From Aphis gossypii (Eukaryota; Arthropoda; Insecta; Hemiptera; Aphididae), in NCBI RefSeq assembly GCF_020184175.1, contig NC_065530.1, forward strand, positions 75,927,260 to 75,991,259: a stretch of 64,000 bases of DNA, written 5' to 3'. The translations under genes were made by a program, and so were the position numbers. The notes beneath the pieces were generated by a model. That model saw only the letters and a program-made list of their open reading frames with translations, searched no databases and had not been told where the DNA came from. Shown in pieces: positions 11,746 to 25,376 of this stretch; the stretch's first letter is position 1; each line of letters starts with the position of its first letter.

Positions 11746-14700
11746 ATGTTTGTATAATAATTATGATATAAATGATGAAACTTTTTACAATCATGTTCGG
11801 TTCTATCACTGGATAACTTTCCTCATCGTATTATTCATATAAAAACTCGTATATTATATTATTTTGTCATCACTCACCATAGTATTTGCTTATTGAGTTT
11901 TACTAACAGAGTTCGTACATTTAAAAAAAAAAAAAAAAAAAAAAAATATGAAACAATTTATTGTTATATATTTTTTTTTTTAAATTTAAAGGAGATATAC
12001 CAAGTAAAATTGCTATTACTATCATAATAATTAATATACAATCGTATTATTATGTCAACATATTATCATTTCTCTGAACCGTTTATGTTAATAATAATTA
12101 TTTTATGTGCATTAATATAAATTTACAATATCATTATTATGCTGCTAAGTGCTAATCATTATTCAGTTTTGTTTTTAAATACAAAACAAACTGCAGTAAT
12201 CTCCAAGTAACTCGTATTGTAAAATAACGTTAGAACTACATGGTTTAAAATATTGTGTATAATCGAATTATAATAAAAATGAAAATGCAAAAATATGATT
12301 TTGACGCCTTTTAAGAATTGGAAAACCCGTTCTATAAATTGGCGTTTTGTTCAACTTGAGCTAAATAATTCGATTATGAATCGAATTGAATTACGACCGC
12401 TTTATTGTTTAAACGATTAGTTTTATCATCATTTTTTATTTGAATGGTAAATGGTTTATTTTTTTAAACAGGAAAGTCTCGAAATACACTAGTAAAACAC
12501 GATGGCGATGGGGATAAATAATTCGATTATTATAACTAATAATATTATATTTATTAATGTTATATAGTTGAAAAAAAAATAGTATAGGTACTTACTGCAG
12601 TGTAATGTGCGTGAATTATGTTAGTGTTTGCTGAGATTTATTTTATTTTAAGTTTTTAATTTTCAACATAATGTTTTGGAATTGTCATAGGTTGTCTTTA
12701 TTAAAATTTAAGTATTGCTGCAACAAACTAAAAATTATTAATATTCAATTAATGTTAATAAGTACGTCATTAAAGTATGATTTTCACGTTTTTCTCAAAT
12801 AATATAATTATTCAAAATCTGATAATTAAATTTTTAAATATTCATAAAAATCATATTTTAAAATTCTTTAGGGATTTTTACTACTTAATAAATGCCATAT
12901 GGATATGGAGATTCCAAGTTCTATTTTTAAAATATGAACGAAGAACCTCCATTTCAAATTATGATCTATTTTAGGGTAATTTTTTCTGAAAAATCTTGAC
13001 GTATCAAAATTAAAATTTGTAAGAGTAGTTTTTGAGTTATTTAATCACTGAACTAACTATAATACTTTTGTGATAATCATTTTGGAAGATATGAGGATTA
13101 TGATGATAATAATATGTCTGTAGCTATTAAGAAATATCTATCTACCAACATTTATAATTTATACAAACTACAAAATGTTATAAGAATTATAAATTTAATA
13201 CTTCATATAGGTACCTTATATTATTTTTTTGTAAAACCAATTTTAAGGAGTATTATTTTCATTGTTCAGTAAGAACATTTCAATAATTGAAAAACTATAT
13301 TTTTTTTCGAATTCTGAATTAGATATTTATATCAACATTTTGAAAAATACTATCCACTAAATATTTTATATTATAAACATGGAAGGGTTTTCATTTTAAA
13401 AACAGAAGTTAGAACACAAACTAACTAACTAATCTATATTTAGGTACCTAGTACAATTTTTTTTTAATTATTTAAAAATTTGTTCTTAAAGTAATTATTT
13501 AAAAGTTGGAAATGAGCATGTTTGTTCAGTAAAAATAAATTATTATATAACTATCATTATTCACCATAGGTAGGATTAATATAGCTGAATTTTATGTTTT
13601 GTTCTGTTTTTCAACCAAATGCAATTTGGTGCTATACTATGTGCATATATTAACTCGCTTTACGATAGTTGTAGTGTTTGTTTGTGTTATATAATATGTT
13701 TATCAAAGTTCTATTATTTGAGTTAAATGAGCCACTGAAGGATCTGACTATCTTTGTGCTTAAAAGTATTGATAGATCGTTTTGAGGGGATTATAACAAT
13801 TCACTGGACATTAAATTGTCAAAAGTAATTTTATTTTTTGTTTTTTTTGTAAAAGATGAATTGAAAAAATAATTAGAAATACGTTTCTTAAACCAATCGT
13901 CTAAAGCAATACACACAGTATTAAAGAGTTAATAGGTATTAAATAGTTAGGTTTACACGTCACATTGTAAAACTAATATTCATTCTCTTTTTAACTTAAA
14001 AAAAAAAAAAAAAACTAATGAGACGTTGTGATTTAGGGTACCTAATAACGAATGGAGATCGCGTGCACACAAAGCATAATAGTGTTACTAGATACTTTTT
14101 TTTAAAACAGTGGTGGTGGGGTAAGGGAGACTAAAATGAATATTTTTACTATTTTAGGAGTCCATAATATATTTTTTAACCAAGTCGCCTGCTTATTACA
14201 ATTTCGCCTACGATTGCGCGAACCAACAAAACGCGTCGTTTCAAAAAACATGTGATATATTTCGTTGTGATATATTATCCAAGAGAGGTTTCTGGTATTG
14301 TGATCCTAAAAAATAAATGAACACAAATTTCTGTTCCTCACTGAAAATTCGTTTAAAAGTAATTGTATTTTACAGTAAATTATGTTCTAAAGTTTTTCAA
14401 TAGTTTTTACTACTAACGACATTACGGTACTCACATCGTCACTATGTGTCATCAAAAAATTATAAGAACGAACATAAAACGTTAACACATGATATCTCAG
14501 TACAGTTAAATCATATTATGTTGTTATTCATCACAATAATAATTGTTGTTGTGCGTTGGTATTTAATACGAAAACAACTTTTGAAATAAAACGTTTAAGA
14601 GCACACAGCAGACAATGACGCAAATAATGGCATAATATGGCATAACGCACATGTCATGTGAAGAACAACAATAATATTGTGAAGACGCTCTATGAAATGT

Positions 14701-15099
14701 TTCAAAGTCATACACTAAACAGGTCGAATATTATCTTTCTACGAATCACGTGTAATTTTTAAATTTCAATTTTTTCTATAATATAATTAATATAATCGGT
14801 ACCTAGCGTTTGTTCTTGAAATAAAATCGAAAAAGAAATCCTTTTTTTTTGTGAAATGTGATATATATTATCGAATTCGCGAAAGAACCATCAACACTAT
14901 GTACAATTTTCTTGTTCACTAAATAATATAACTTTATTATCATTACTTATATACGCCTATTAAAACGTTTAAAATGTGCAGGAATTTTCCGATTTTCTCA
15001 TCGTCTACGCATTTCTATTGCATTTGAAACGTACTTTATTTTTTCCGGGAAGGGTTGGGGGTAACATTCTCTCTAGAAAATCTTCCGTGTATAATTTTA
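11746..15099. other. AT-rich non-coding stretch upstream of the promoter-like block
   Basis: There is a 26-base poly-A run near 11921-11946. A perfect 9-bp inverted repeat around ATG lies at 12367-12387, and its 16-base left part recurs exactly at 12515-12530. The 65-codon frame at 12777-12974 is AT-driven (Phe/Ile/Asn/Lys) and is not accepted as a gene. A 29-codon ATG frame at 13696-13785 has reasonable codon variety but no other support. From about 14150 CpG becomes more frequent towards the 15.1 kb block. Confidence 0.45.
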
Positions 15100-15403
15100 T
15101 ATATGTAATAATTTGATCGTGAGTGTGTGTGTGGGTGGGAATGTCGTTTTTACCGTAAAGCGTATCCACCCACGAACAAACCCACATTATATATGTATAG
15201 AAATGTGTTTACAGTTGACGGACTGTTGGACAAAACGTAATAATAATAATATACCTTTGTGCGCGCGCCGTCTGAAAGTATATTATATTAATATATATAT
15301 GCGAATGTGTGTTTGTGTACGGAGGTACGCGGCGGCGCGGCGCGTCAACACGAGCTTTCCGGTTTTGTCGGGAAGGGACCGGCTCTGTTCCGGGCCGGAA
15401 GTC
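15100..15403 (+). promoter_or_regulatory. CpG-rich promoter-like region
   Basis: Composition changes abruptly here from AT-rich to CpG- and GC-rich, with GCGCGCGCCG near 15261 and a GGCGGCGCGGCGCG run near 15330-15344. Arthropod housekeeping and developmental promoters often look like this against an AT-rich background. A TATATATA string at 15291-15299 and a TCAGT initiator-like string at 15402 are possible core elements, but I see no clear downstream element. The exact start site is inferred, not seen. Open frames on both strands in this block are composition-driven. Confidence 0.5.
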
Positions 15404-15971
15404 AGTGTTAGCGTATCGCTCTCGCCGGTGTGTATCGTCTCGTTGCCGTGTGCGCCGCGCGCGCGTGTGTTCTGTTCGTCGTCGTCATCGTCGTCGTCGT
15501 CGTCGTAGCCGCCGTCATCGAGAGTGTGCATAATATTTATTTTATTAAATTTTGTTTAATATTTTGCCCACTTGTGTGTTTAACCCGACGAATCGCAATC
15601 CGCATTGCAATATATTGGTATTGTTATTTCATCGGTCTCTATAAAATACAATATCAATATTAAATCAAGTCGTCGCAGTCGCGTCTCGTTTTTTTTTTCG
15701 ATGGTTTACCCGAGTCCTTTTTCGTCGTGAGTCGCTGCTCTTTTCAATTTTCATTATTTTCGGTCCACAGTTTTCACGTCACAGAGAGACAATATTATTA
15801 GACCCGCGATAATAGTGTTCGATCACCGCCGACGGCCGTAGTACCTACATATACCGTGATAGTTATTATGCGTTCTCGATAACATATAGTGATATTATAT
15901 TATACACCTATATACAGCGAATTTACCGTCACGACTATATTATAACATTATCGGTCTTTAGGGCGTGAAAC
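15404..15971 (+). other. Inferred non-coding exon 1 (5' UTR) ending at a GTAAGT donor
   Basis: The GC-rich block continues to a donor GAAAC|GTAAGT at 15972. In the frame that would join exon 28854-28923, a stop lies shortly before the donor with no ATG after it, so this exon is untranslated if the two are spliced. Small upstream ORFs are present, for example an ATG near 15700 and an ATG-CGT-TCT-CGA-TAA near 15868. The start coordinate is a guess from an initiator-like TCAGT. The pairing with the 28.8 kb exon is an inference from order, strand and splice quality. Confidence 0.45.
15476..15520 (+). repeat. (CGT)n trinucleotide run in the leader
   Basis: A GTCGTCGTCATCGTCGTC-type run of about 40 bases lies inside the presumed 5' UTR. 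It reads as poly-Ser on one strand and poly-Asp on the other, which explains the acidic minus-strand frame at 15283-15531. It is likely length-polymorphic. Confidence 0.85.
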
Positions 15972-16510
15972 GTAAGTACCTATTCACATATTATTTATAG
16001 AGAAACGCCAATGACGGTGTCGTTGGTAATATAATTTTTTTTCTATTAAAAAGGGACTTTTTTTATTTTTAAACTTTGTCGTCGACGTATACCGCTTATA
16101 ATATTTTATACGTGTCTCGCAACCCATTACCAACAGGTGTCAATGATGTACCTCAGTTTCGAGTCGAACGAATTCTGTTTTCGAAAACAGGTATCGAGCT
16201 TCGCTGCGCACTGACATCGTAATGTACATATATATTGTATATTTTATAGGCATATAAAATAGAACATGTTATCCTGTCTATTTCGTTTTATTCGGGGGTA
16301 AAGAGGAGTCGTCATCGTCTCGTGTCTGGCAGTTTTAAATCATCGATATAGAACGTAGTTTCACTCGACATCTAATCACAGTACACTATATAAGGCCATT
16401 CACAGAGGATGAATTTTATCTTCAGGTTATTTATTCAGATTATGGTTTTTAAAATTGTCGAGAATGCTTCAAGATCATATTTTAAAATACTTTGATTTTT
16501 TTTTTTTTTA

Positions 16511-16735
16511 TATGTGATTTATAAAAAGTATCCTGTGGTGGATGATGTATATTTAAAAATGTGTCCTTTATATGCGCGCTTAAAAATCCTATACAACATA
16601 GTTTGAATAAATGCATGATTAAAGGACAGAATGGCGCAAGTGAGCATGCGCTTTGCAAACCCTTTTTTATTTTGCCACTGTTGGTTAAAATCTGAAAATC
16701 GTCATCAGCAGCGATTGACCGTGCATAATACACTT
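16511..16735 (-). pseudogene. Possible LINE reverse-transcriptase relic
   Basis: The minus-strand frame contains a stretch reading NSGKIKKGLQSACSLAPF. It resembles the segment of non-LTR reverse transcriptases that precedes the catalytic YxDD box (consensus roughly K-x-x-G-V-R-Q-G-C-x-L-S-P). The Arg-Gln-Gly core is altered and no YxDD follows, because the frame runs into poly-A-coded lysines below 16511. Codon use in 16560-16735 is more varied than in the flanks. The frame starts at GTG, not ATG. This is either a short decayed LINE fragment or a chance similarity. Confidence 0.3.
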
Positions 16736-19700
16736 ATAGATATTATAGGCGATTGGCGTTAATGATTCGATTTATTTTGTTTCAATAAATCTATCAAAAG
16801 ATAATATCTGAATGAATATTTGATTACACGTACATCGTAACTTATATATTGTTTCTTGCATCTAACGTTTTTATAAGGATACGCAAAGCTTGTCGTATGT
16901 TGTTTATAATACAAAAAGGAAATTTTGTGGACATACAACCTACATATTTGCCAAGTAGAAAAACGAAATTTAAATTTTACTAATTTCATGAAATGAGAAT
17001 TTGAATTACTCCAAAATTAAATCGATTGTTCTTTATATTTTATGTATTTTAAAATACTAGTATGTTAACACAATATAGTTATTATTAAAACGTTATACAT
17101 TCATTGTAAACATAAATATATTTAAAACTATTTAATTGACAGTTGAAGTAAACACTAAGCTTTACAATCTGTATGCAATATAATTTATACGTTGTATTTT
17201 TTTGTAGGTATCTTTCATGTTTGTTATTTTATTATTAAATTTTCACGAGCGTTTACTAATAGTATTTAAAAAAAAATTTAACGAGATTTGTTTGAAAAAC
17301 TAATATTAACTATTTATATTTAGTTAATTTTGTTGAACTATTTTAGTATTTGAGTAAAAAAAATATGTTAATATTGACATCGAGATACTTTTCATTATAA
17401 ATTATTTAAATTTAAAATAACATCCTTTAGTTGATAAATTATTACCTATAATATAGGTTTTTAACACAAATTTAAAATTAACATATATATAAAATTATAA
17501 TTTAATTAATATTAAATTAATATCAAATATTACTAAAATTATTTACCTTTATTACTTTAAAAGTTAGGTGCTTAAAACTTTTTAAATAATTAATTGAAAT
17601 CGATAATAAAATATAACATGTGGTGCAATATTTTTTTTAATACAATAAAATGATGGTACAAAACACTGACTTTTAAAATAATTTAATCAGTAATTTATTT
17701 GTATGATAAAAAAATGTCAACAAAACTACAAAATTCTACCGGGTCTCGTTTAAAAAATAATGAATGACTAATTTATTTTAAACATATTAAATTAATACAA
17801 TATTTTAAAAAGATAGATGTTAAAATATTATTTCGAGGCAAACAATGATAAAATGTATTTTTACTAACATTAAAAAAAACATATATTTTCATTTTTAGAT
17901 TAATATTTTTTCTGCTATTTTTTTACTTATTTTAATAACAACAAAAATTGTTGTATGCACGTTAAAACAATTATTGATGTACATAATATATTGGCTACAA
18001 AATTTTTGGTACTTTTTTTTTGTTAAGAAATTAAAATTAAAATTGTGATAACGTATATTTTTTTATTTAAGATAGCTACTATATTTATGAATTTTTACAT
18101 GCTTTAAGTTATTGAATATAAATTATAAGCCAATAATTTATTAACACTTTAATTTTATTCATTGGTATTTATGTGATCAAACGAACAACAATAATAATCT
18201 AGATGTTCATATAAAACTTTTAGAATGCATCCTGTTATCCAATATAATAGTAATATAACGATTTAACAGTAGGGTTGGTATTCAGTGGAAGCATATATCG
18301 TATTAGTTAAATTGTATATTATTTTATTATGATTATTATTGATTATTACATCAAACCATTGATTACACGTAATTTAATGATGTGAAAAATCCAAAATTAA
18401 TTTTTAAATTAATCTGTTTAGTTATAGTTAAGTTTTCATGCCTGACCACCGATAATTTATCGTGTTTTGTTTTAGGTTAAATATGACCGATTTATACCTG
18501 TAAAAATAAAATATATTAATGAATAATAATAATCAAAGATAACCTGTTAAAAAATTGAAATGTTTTCTAATTCATACATTTTGAAAGTACATCATTTTCT
18601 TTGTATAATATAAAATATTATCCTTTGTAGTGATTAAATGTGTAGGTATATTATAAAAAAGTGAGTACATAAAATCGGTGAAAAGGGAATAACAACTAAT
18701 TTAAATGTGACAGGTAAAAAATTATTAAAAATGATGGTAAAAGTAAAAGTAGATAAATACTGTACAATCGCGAATGTATAATCAATGGTTTAAAGTACTT
18801 TAAACTTCCTAAAACGTATACAATAGTAACGTTTGTTTGAGGTTTAAATAACATACAATATTAATTGAAAAAAGAAAATCGTCGCATAATGGTACACAAT
18901 TCTTAATGATAATTTAAAATATAAATTTTTAACTATAAGACAATGGATACTTGGTATTACAGTATAAAGTTTCGAGAAATTACGATTAATTCTCTTCGAA
19001 ATTATTATAAAATGTTCCATAGTTAAGAGAAAATTATTTGAAAAATACAACTCAACATAAATTACTAACAGTTTTATAGATAATCCTACACTTAACATAA
19101 ACGTACTCGAAATGGTTTAAAACATCTAGAAAATATTTATGAATAAATAGAAATTAGAAATCTTAGTACTTTGAAATTCAGTGATATAATATAATTTATA
19201 AGTTATAAGTTGTAAAATAAATACATTTTTGGAATTCAAAAAAATAATACAAGCTTATCACATGTGCAGGTGGCTTATTAAAACACCTTATAAGCAATAA
19301 ATTCTATTTTATTTTCAGCCATAGTTTTATTGTAAATTTAATTAGTTAAAAATGGAAACATTGTTTTGTTTAAGCTTTGAGATGTATTCTTACTGAATTT
19401 TCTTGGCTGCGTCGATTAAAGATTATCGTTTGTTTTTTAAATTTTAATCATTGCAATTTTTTTTTTTGACTTACATATATATATAAATAAAAAACATTAA
19501 TTTTTTTATTACTTATATTATTATTTCTAAGTATTTTTTTTTTTTAAATGTCTAGTATTATTTCCATTAATTTATAATTTTTTTCTTTGAAAATCGAGCC
19601 ACAACAAGGTTAGAATTGATACATTTTATATTCATAGTTATATTTGGTCATTATATTTAATTAATGCTTAAAGTTAAATATAATAGCATAATGATTATTA

Positions 19701-20394
19701 TAAGTACTGTTATTAACAAATTAATTAGTTTTATTATGTTGTTTTAAATTATTTATATTTTGTATAATATTAAACTGTAGTACAGTACACACATAGTTAC
19801 TTTTATTTTATCTAAAAAAAAAAAAAATTAATTTAAATCATATCATAACACGTGTTATGATTTTCGTATACAATATTAATTTAAATATTGGATTGTAAAA
19901 CATATCGTAGCTATGTAGTTTGTATTGCAAAAAAAAGACTAATAAAATATTCGATGTTCCTCGGTGGCTTTTAAAATGTAATAAATTACTTTATACAAAC
20001 ATGGATCTATCTGACAACATTCAAAGTGACTTTCCATCTTTATGGATTTTTATGAAATATTTATTTGCCAAATGTTAAGAAAAATCTCAAAACGATGAAG
20101 ATTTTGTCAACAATTTCTAAATTTATTCACACAATATTGACGTTTAATAGAACAACAAATTTTTCTCAAATATAGATAGCCTTATATAGGTATTACATTT
20201 AATAAACATCCAATTAAACATCATAAAAAATAAAATTATAATTACTTTTTTTTTGGAATTCAGCATTTACCGTCATGTATATTTGAAATACGTTCTCGTC
20301 GACTTCGATACCTAAACCACCTTGCCAAAACAGTATGACGATTATACGAAACCTAAACTTTTGAGTGGTGAATTTTTTTTTCTTCAACACCGCG

Positions 20395-21331
20395 GTTTGT
20401 GTTACGTGATCTGTGAGTAAACGGTACACCAACCGTCAGTTTATCAGGGTAAGACGGGTAGGTATCCTAACATGCCGAGTACACGCGTGAGTCGCATGCT
20501 TAGTCTAACTTAACTTGAGTTTGGGAGCTTATCACTATTATTCGTGTATTCATACATCACACGAACTCGACTCTTTCGTAGTAGCCTAAGCGCATATGTT
20601 TCGATCGTCGCCGATTCCACGGATCCCCATAAGAATAATATATCACTATATCAGCACTATATTTTATTTTATTTTTCCGAGGCTAGGCTGTTTTTTACAT
20701 AGGTAAAAAATAAATAGGTATACAGTATACTATATTATACCGACGGGTCATCGGTTGCGTATAATTGTTTCTTTTGAAATACAGGAAAATCGCTCATAAT
20801 GTATAGGTCACAATAATAATTAATAGTGTATAACATTAAAAGTATATAATATCCTGAAAACACACTAATGGTAATACTAAATGGTAAGTAAGTACCTGGT
20901 ACATTATAATATATCCTTATAAGTACGTGTTCGAATACCTATACATGTATTTGCGACATGTCATTATTTTACACGCAGTACCTACAGAATGTGTGTGTGT
21001 ATTTTAAAACGCGATAACTACATTAGGATCATGGTGCGGCGATAGTGTTTCGAGAAGGTCCGAGAAAAATATTTGTACTCGCGTGAGGCTATAATTTATA
21101 AGTCGTAGCTGGCGTATTTGTTATTTTGTTATTTGTTATTTTGTTATGGCAATATTATGCTATTATTATTATTATTTTATTATCGTCATCGTATTGTCGT
21201 ATTGCTTTTAGTTTTTATTTTTATCGGTCTCGGACGGAAGTTATATTCGATTCGGAACGACGATGGCAGATAAGCCGAAAATTATACATCCTGTTTTTCT
21301 GATTATCACTATATTATACAATTCAATTTAA
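20395..21331 (+). promoter_or_regulatory. Intronic GC-richer pockets, possible alternative promoter
   Basis: 20395-20640 and 20990-21290 are richer in CpG than the surrounding intron. The first carries a good donor (TCAGG|GTAAGA at about 20448). The second carries an ATG in a favourable context (ACGACGATGG, ATG at 21263) opening MADKPKIIHPVFLIITI, which stops at 21331 unless spliced. Such pockets inside a long first intron often mark alternative first exons or enhancers. No TATA or initiator evidence is decisive. The minus-strand frame at 20214-20432 begins with TTG and is not preferred. Confidence 0.3.
21109..21146 (+). repeat. Short tandem repeat, two ~17-bp units
   Basis: TTATTTGTTATTTTG-type units are repeated in tandem inside the GC-richer pocket. 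It is a local slippage product. Confidence 0.6.
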
Positions 21332-22141
21332 AGTAAATAAGGATCGATATTATCATTTTACCTATTATTATAAGTCTAGAATAATTAATACTTTCTATTT
21401 TTTTTTGTCAAATCAAAGTTTTTTTATTAGGGTTCAATGTATAATATTTCCTAAACACGTCGGTCGTGCGATATACATTTTTACATTTTTAAAAACAATT
21501 ACAAGTTCAAAATTTTTATTTTTATTAAAAACAAAATAATCATTTTCGGACTTTTTATAATATATTTATATATATGTTATAACTTAATGAGATATAAAAT
21601 GACTCATGAGTCATGATCAAAGAATAATGTAACTTTCATAATAAAAGCCCAGTATTATTCGTATGTTAATTAAAAGTTATTGTACCTTAATGCATTATAA
21701 ATAAATCAAATAACTAAGAAATAAATTAATTCTATTTATTATAATTATAACAAATTAATTTTAAAAAATGCTGAAATTATTCAAAAAATATTAATGTATT
21801 AAAAGTACTACCTATATTAATTTAATTTGTATTATGTTTTGAAAATAAAACAAAATTATAAACAAGCTTATAATAAATGTCTTAATATATTGGAATATAT
21901 AAATTAAATCTTCTATAGGATTAAGCGTTTTTGACACCAGGCGGCATTTTAGTCATTGGAATCAAAATTATCACGTTGCCACGCAGGAGTGAATTGTAAA
22001 ATATTATAATTTACTATGTTTACTTCTGTTGACGCGACTTCAGTATTATTGTTTGCGTTCTCGATGTGACTTCAGCTGTGGTAGATAAACTATACGCGTG
22101 TACGCACTTCGTTCAAACGTACTGCTTTTGATTTTTTTATA

Positions 22142-22240
22142 GACCAGCAGTTCACAAACTTTTATGGCCTCGGCACCTTAGAAAATATTTTGCATTTCAC
22201 GGGTCTCTAACTCAACTAACATTTTTCAACTTTTAACTTA
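22142..22240 (+). mobile_element. Probable hAT-type transposon terminus, fragment
   Basis: The string CAGCAGTTCACAAACTTTT, followed by a GGCCTCGGCACCTTAGAAAA-like segment and a CACGGGTCTC motif, looks like the left end of hAT-superfamily elements. Many of these start CAGNGGTTCNCAAACTTTT and continue with a gCCnC...C block. No matching inverted right end was found nearby, so the insertion is truncated or the far end has decayed. The identification is from recalled family patterns only. Confidence 0.45.
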
Positions 22241-25200
22241 AATGGATATAATATGATAGGTAGGGAAATTGCTGAGTTTTATGTTTGACTAAAAAAACAA
22301 TAGTTTTAAAACGGAATTTAATATTCTTATATTTTCATGTACTCGGTTAAAAAATGCATATGGAGTGAGCGGAGGGGACATAGGTCCACATAACAAACTT
22401 TAAAACCCATTGATATACAGATAACCATCCTGCACGTACATATTCCTCCACTGTCTGTCGCAGACAAAATTAAAATAACTCAGCCGTTATATTTGATTTC
22501 TTATGGTGTATATTATGTAGATTATAGTGATTTACCGTGCTATGAACGTTGTCATATTTCTCGTAATTTTCATTTTTATTTTATTTTATATACTTTTTTC
22601 ACGTATTTTTTTAGCGTTACACTAACACAATTCTTTGATTGCAAGACATATTTTTATTTTCACACATGGTAATAATTATTATTACAATATAACTTGTTCT
22701 ATGAGTAGCGATGGGTAATTCTTAGGTACATCATAAATTATCTAAAGTTAATGGGAATCATAAGGAAACTGTTTGAACGAATTACAATTTACACATCGTA
22801 AGGGTAAATAATGATGTATATTATAATCTCAATAATCGAGTATTTTGTTAACTTTAAATTTGAAAAAGCACTTATACTGTTTAAAAATGTATACAATACA
22901 ATACATTTATTTCAATTTGGATATTATGTACTTGTACCGGGATATTGAGGAAATCGATGGGTATCTATACTATCTACCATTAACACTTTCAGTTTTTTTT
23001 TTTTTACATTAGTACAGCTAAGTAATAATAAAAAAACAACAACAAACTTTGTAACGATTAAATAACGATTTAATCCAACTAATCTTTTACATCTTTTAAT
23101 AATAATAAAGTATGTACCTAATTGTCTTTTTTTTATTATTATTTTAAACAATTTTGTCAGTATCTTATTGTTGAAAAATAGTTACGAAAAAAAACGAGGG
23201 GTACCATAGAAATGCGATGTAATATTGTTATTAAATATTATTATGCAATATAAATTACTTTTTTTTTTATTTTGAGACAAAATCTCGAATCTCGTTATCC
23301 TAATAATGATTTTTGGAAAACCAAGACAAAGTTTAAAAAAATTAAGACGTCTGGGCATTAATCTATATTGTGAACCATAATAGATTAAATGGTCTGATAA
23401 TATTTTACGAATCATTAATATAGCATATAAAATAACATAAAAATATAATACACATAATGCGCAGATAAGTATATGACTTAAATTTTGTTCATGTGATTTT
23501 GAGTATCAAAATAATCGATAATGTAATAGTATTATGAAGTGATAAAGTGTATTCTTGGTAGGTTATTTTATAGTTCGTTCAAACGATTTATACGATATAT
23601 GATATATACATACAGATATACGTATATGAGCGAATATCCTGTATAGGGATTTATTTATAAGATGTAATAATTATTTTTATACACGTAAGTCGTAATAACT
23701 TATAACACCGATGGAACACACAGAGCGCTTATGTTCGCACTTATTGTAGGTAGCAAAAATAATGCTGTGATGTAACGTAATGCCGTGTTTTGTTTTATTT
23801 GTGTTAGTTAAACAAGGCTAAAATATTATTGAAAATATCGGGGAAACTAGTGAAGTTATATAAAAAAAAACTTAATAATGTAAAATAAAACTAAAACTTC
23901 AAGAGTCAATTTTAGTATAGGTAATATTTGTATTAAAATGTGTATATCTATAAGTAGATAGGTATGTGTCACATTGTGTAATGTTTAACGAACGTATTTA
24001 TATTTATATTAAATTTAAGAAATATTCGTTTAAATAATAAAGGTTGTTTATAATTATTATATTTTTTATATACTTATTACGAAATTATTTGTCCCCTGTT
24101 AATTTTTGATTTGAAATTTGACCCAGCTAGTCTCTGGCCCATCTTCGATAAACACACCACGAGGTACGTCTTAATTTTTGATAAAATGCATTACTGCACA
24201 TCGAGGGTAACTATAAAGCGAATAGATAAAATTATTGATTGGACGCAGAAAAATATATGTACTTCATATAAATATTTTTCTGGCATTCCTGGTGTTATTT
24301 TAACAATGTGATCAATCAACAAAACATTCGCTTAATTTTTTTTTTTATGTGGTTTCTTTACACCTCTTAGAGTAAAATACTAATTAAAACGATTTCATCA
24401 TCAGCAGTAAGTTAAGTTATACGTATTAAACTATAAAGGTACTTACTCTGAATATAATATCTATAATATCATTTTTTTTCTTGCTGAAAATATGAAATTT
24501 AGATACCAATATATTTTAAAATTATGATATAAAATAATATAATAATAATTACACTCGTGTAAAACAAATAAATCACAATAAGTGCAACTGTCTATCTAAC
24601 AATAAATTGACAAACATTATAATTTTAATAGGTTTTGGTATATTTTTGAAAATGAAATGGTGACTACCTAGTTGTATAATAGAAATATATATATCATTAT
24701 TCTATTCATCGGTGTAATTTATCGTTCTCAGTGCAATTTCAATCGCTCTCGTTCGTCAATACCTAGTCAAATGTAGGTATTATTGTAGGTGACCGATACA
24801 TTATTATTTTTGATTATTTTTTACACAGTTTGCTGAAAATTTAATTATCAGTAAACTAAATTCACCTAAAATACGTAATACGGTTGAAAGTGGTGTGTTT
24901 TTATCAAAACATTGTAGAACAATATTATTATAAAGTTTACGCACCGATCATATTCAAAATGATTCATCAAGTATACTCACTACCATTTTTTACTTATAAT
25001 AATAAATTTATTCAAATTATGATTTTTGAAATTTTTGAACACATTTAAAGACCATGCTTTCAAATTCTTGATATATTTTTATTTTTTATTTTTTTTTTTT
25101 AAGATGTATTATGGTTTTATAAACTTCTATTTTTCAAATGAGAACCTCTCATTTTTACAGTACATTATATTTAGTAGATATTTATTTAAATAATGTTTTC

Positions 25201-25376
25201 GATTCTGAGAATAAGATTTTGAATATAATATGCATTGTTGAAGAATAAAAGTGAGTTTTCTTAATCATAATGTGTTTACGTTGTGTAGATCTGGTGATCT
25301 AGTGATGGTGGTTCTAAAAGAGGACATTAAAGTCGTCGGGATTTAACATTTATAAGTTTCTCTTTTATGTATACAG

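Noticed and set aside
12777..12974. 65-codon ATG frame
   Set aside because: Composed of Phe/Ile/Asn/Lys codons expected by chance in AT-rich DNA; no support from signals.
15113..15531. Overlapping 70-130-codon frames on both strands in the GC-rich block, including poly-Ser and poly-Asp runs
   Set aside because: They are produced by the (CGT)n run and CpG-rich composition. They overlap each other and best fit a 5' UTR/promoter.
20214..20432. 72-codon minus-strand frame
   Set aside because: Begins with TTG, contains a poly-Lys stretch from an A run, and has no clear acceptor or donor pair; the pocket is better read as regulatory.
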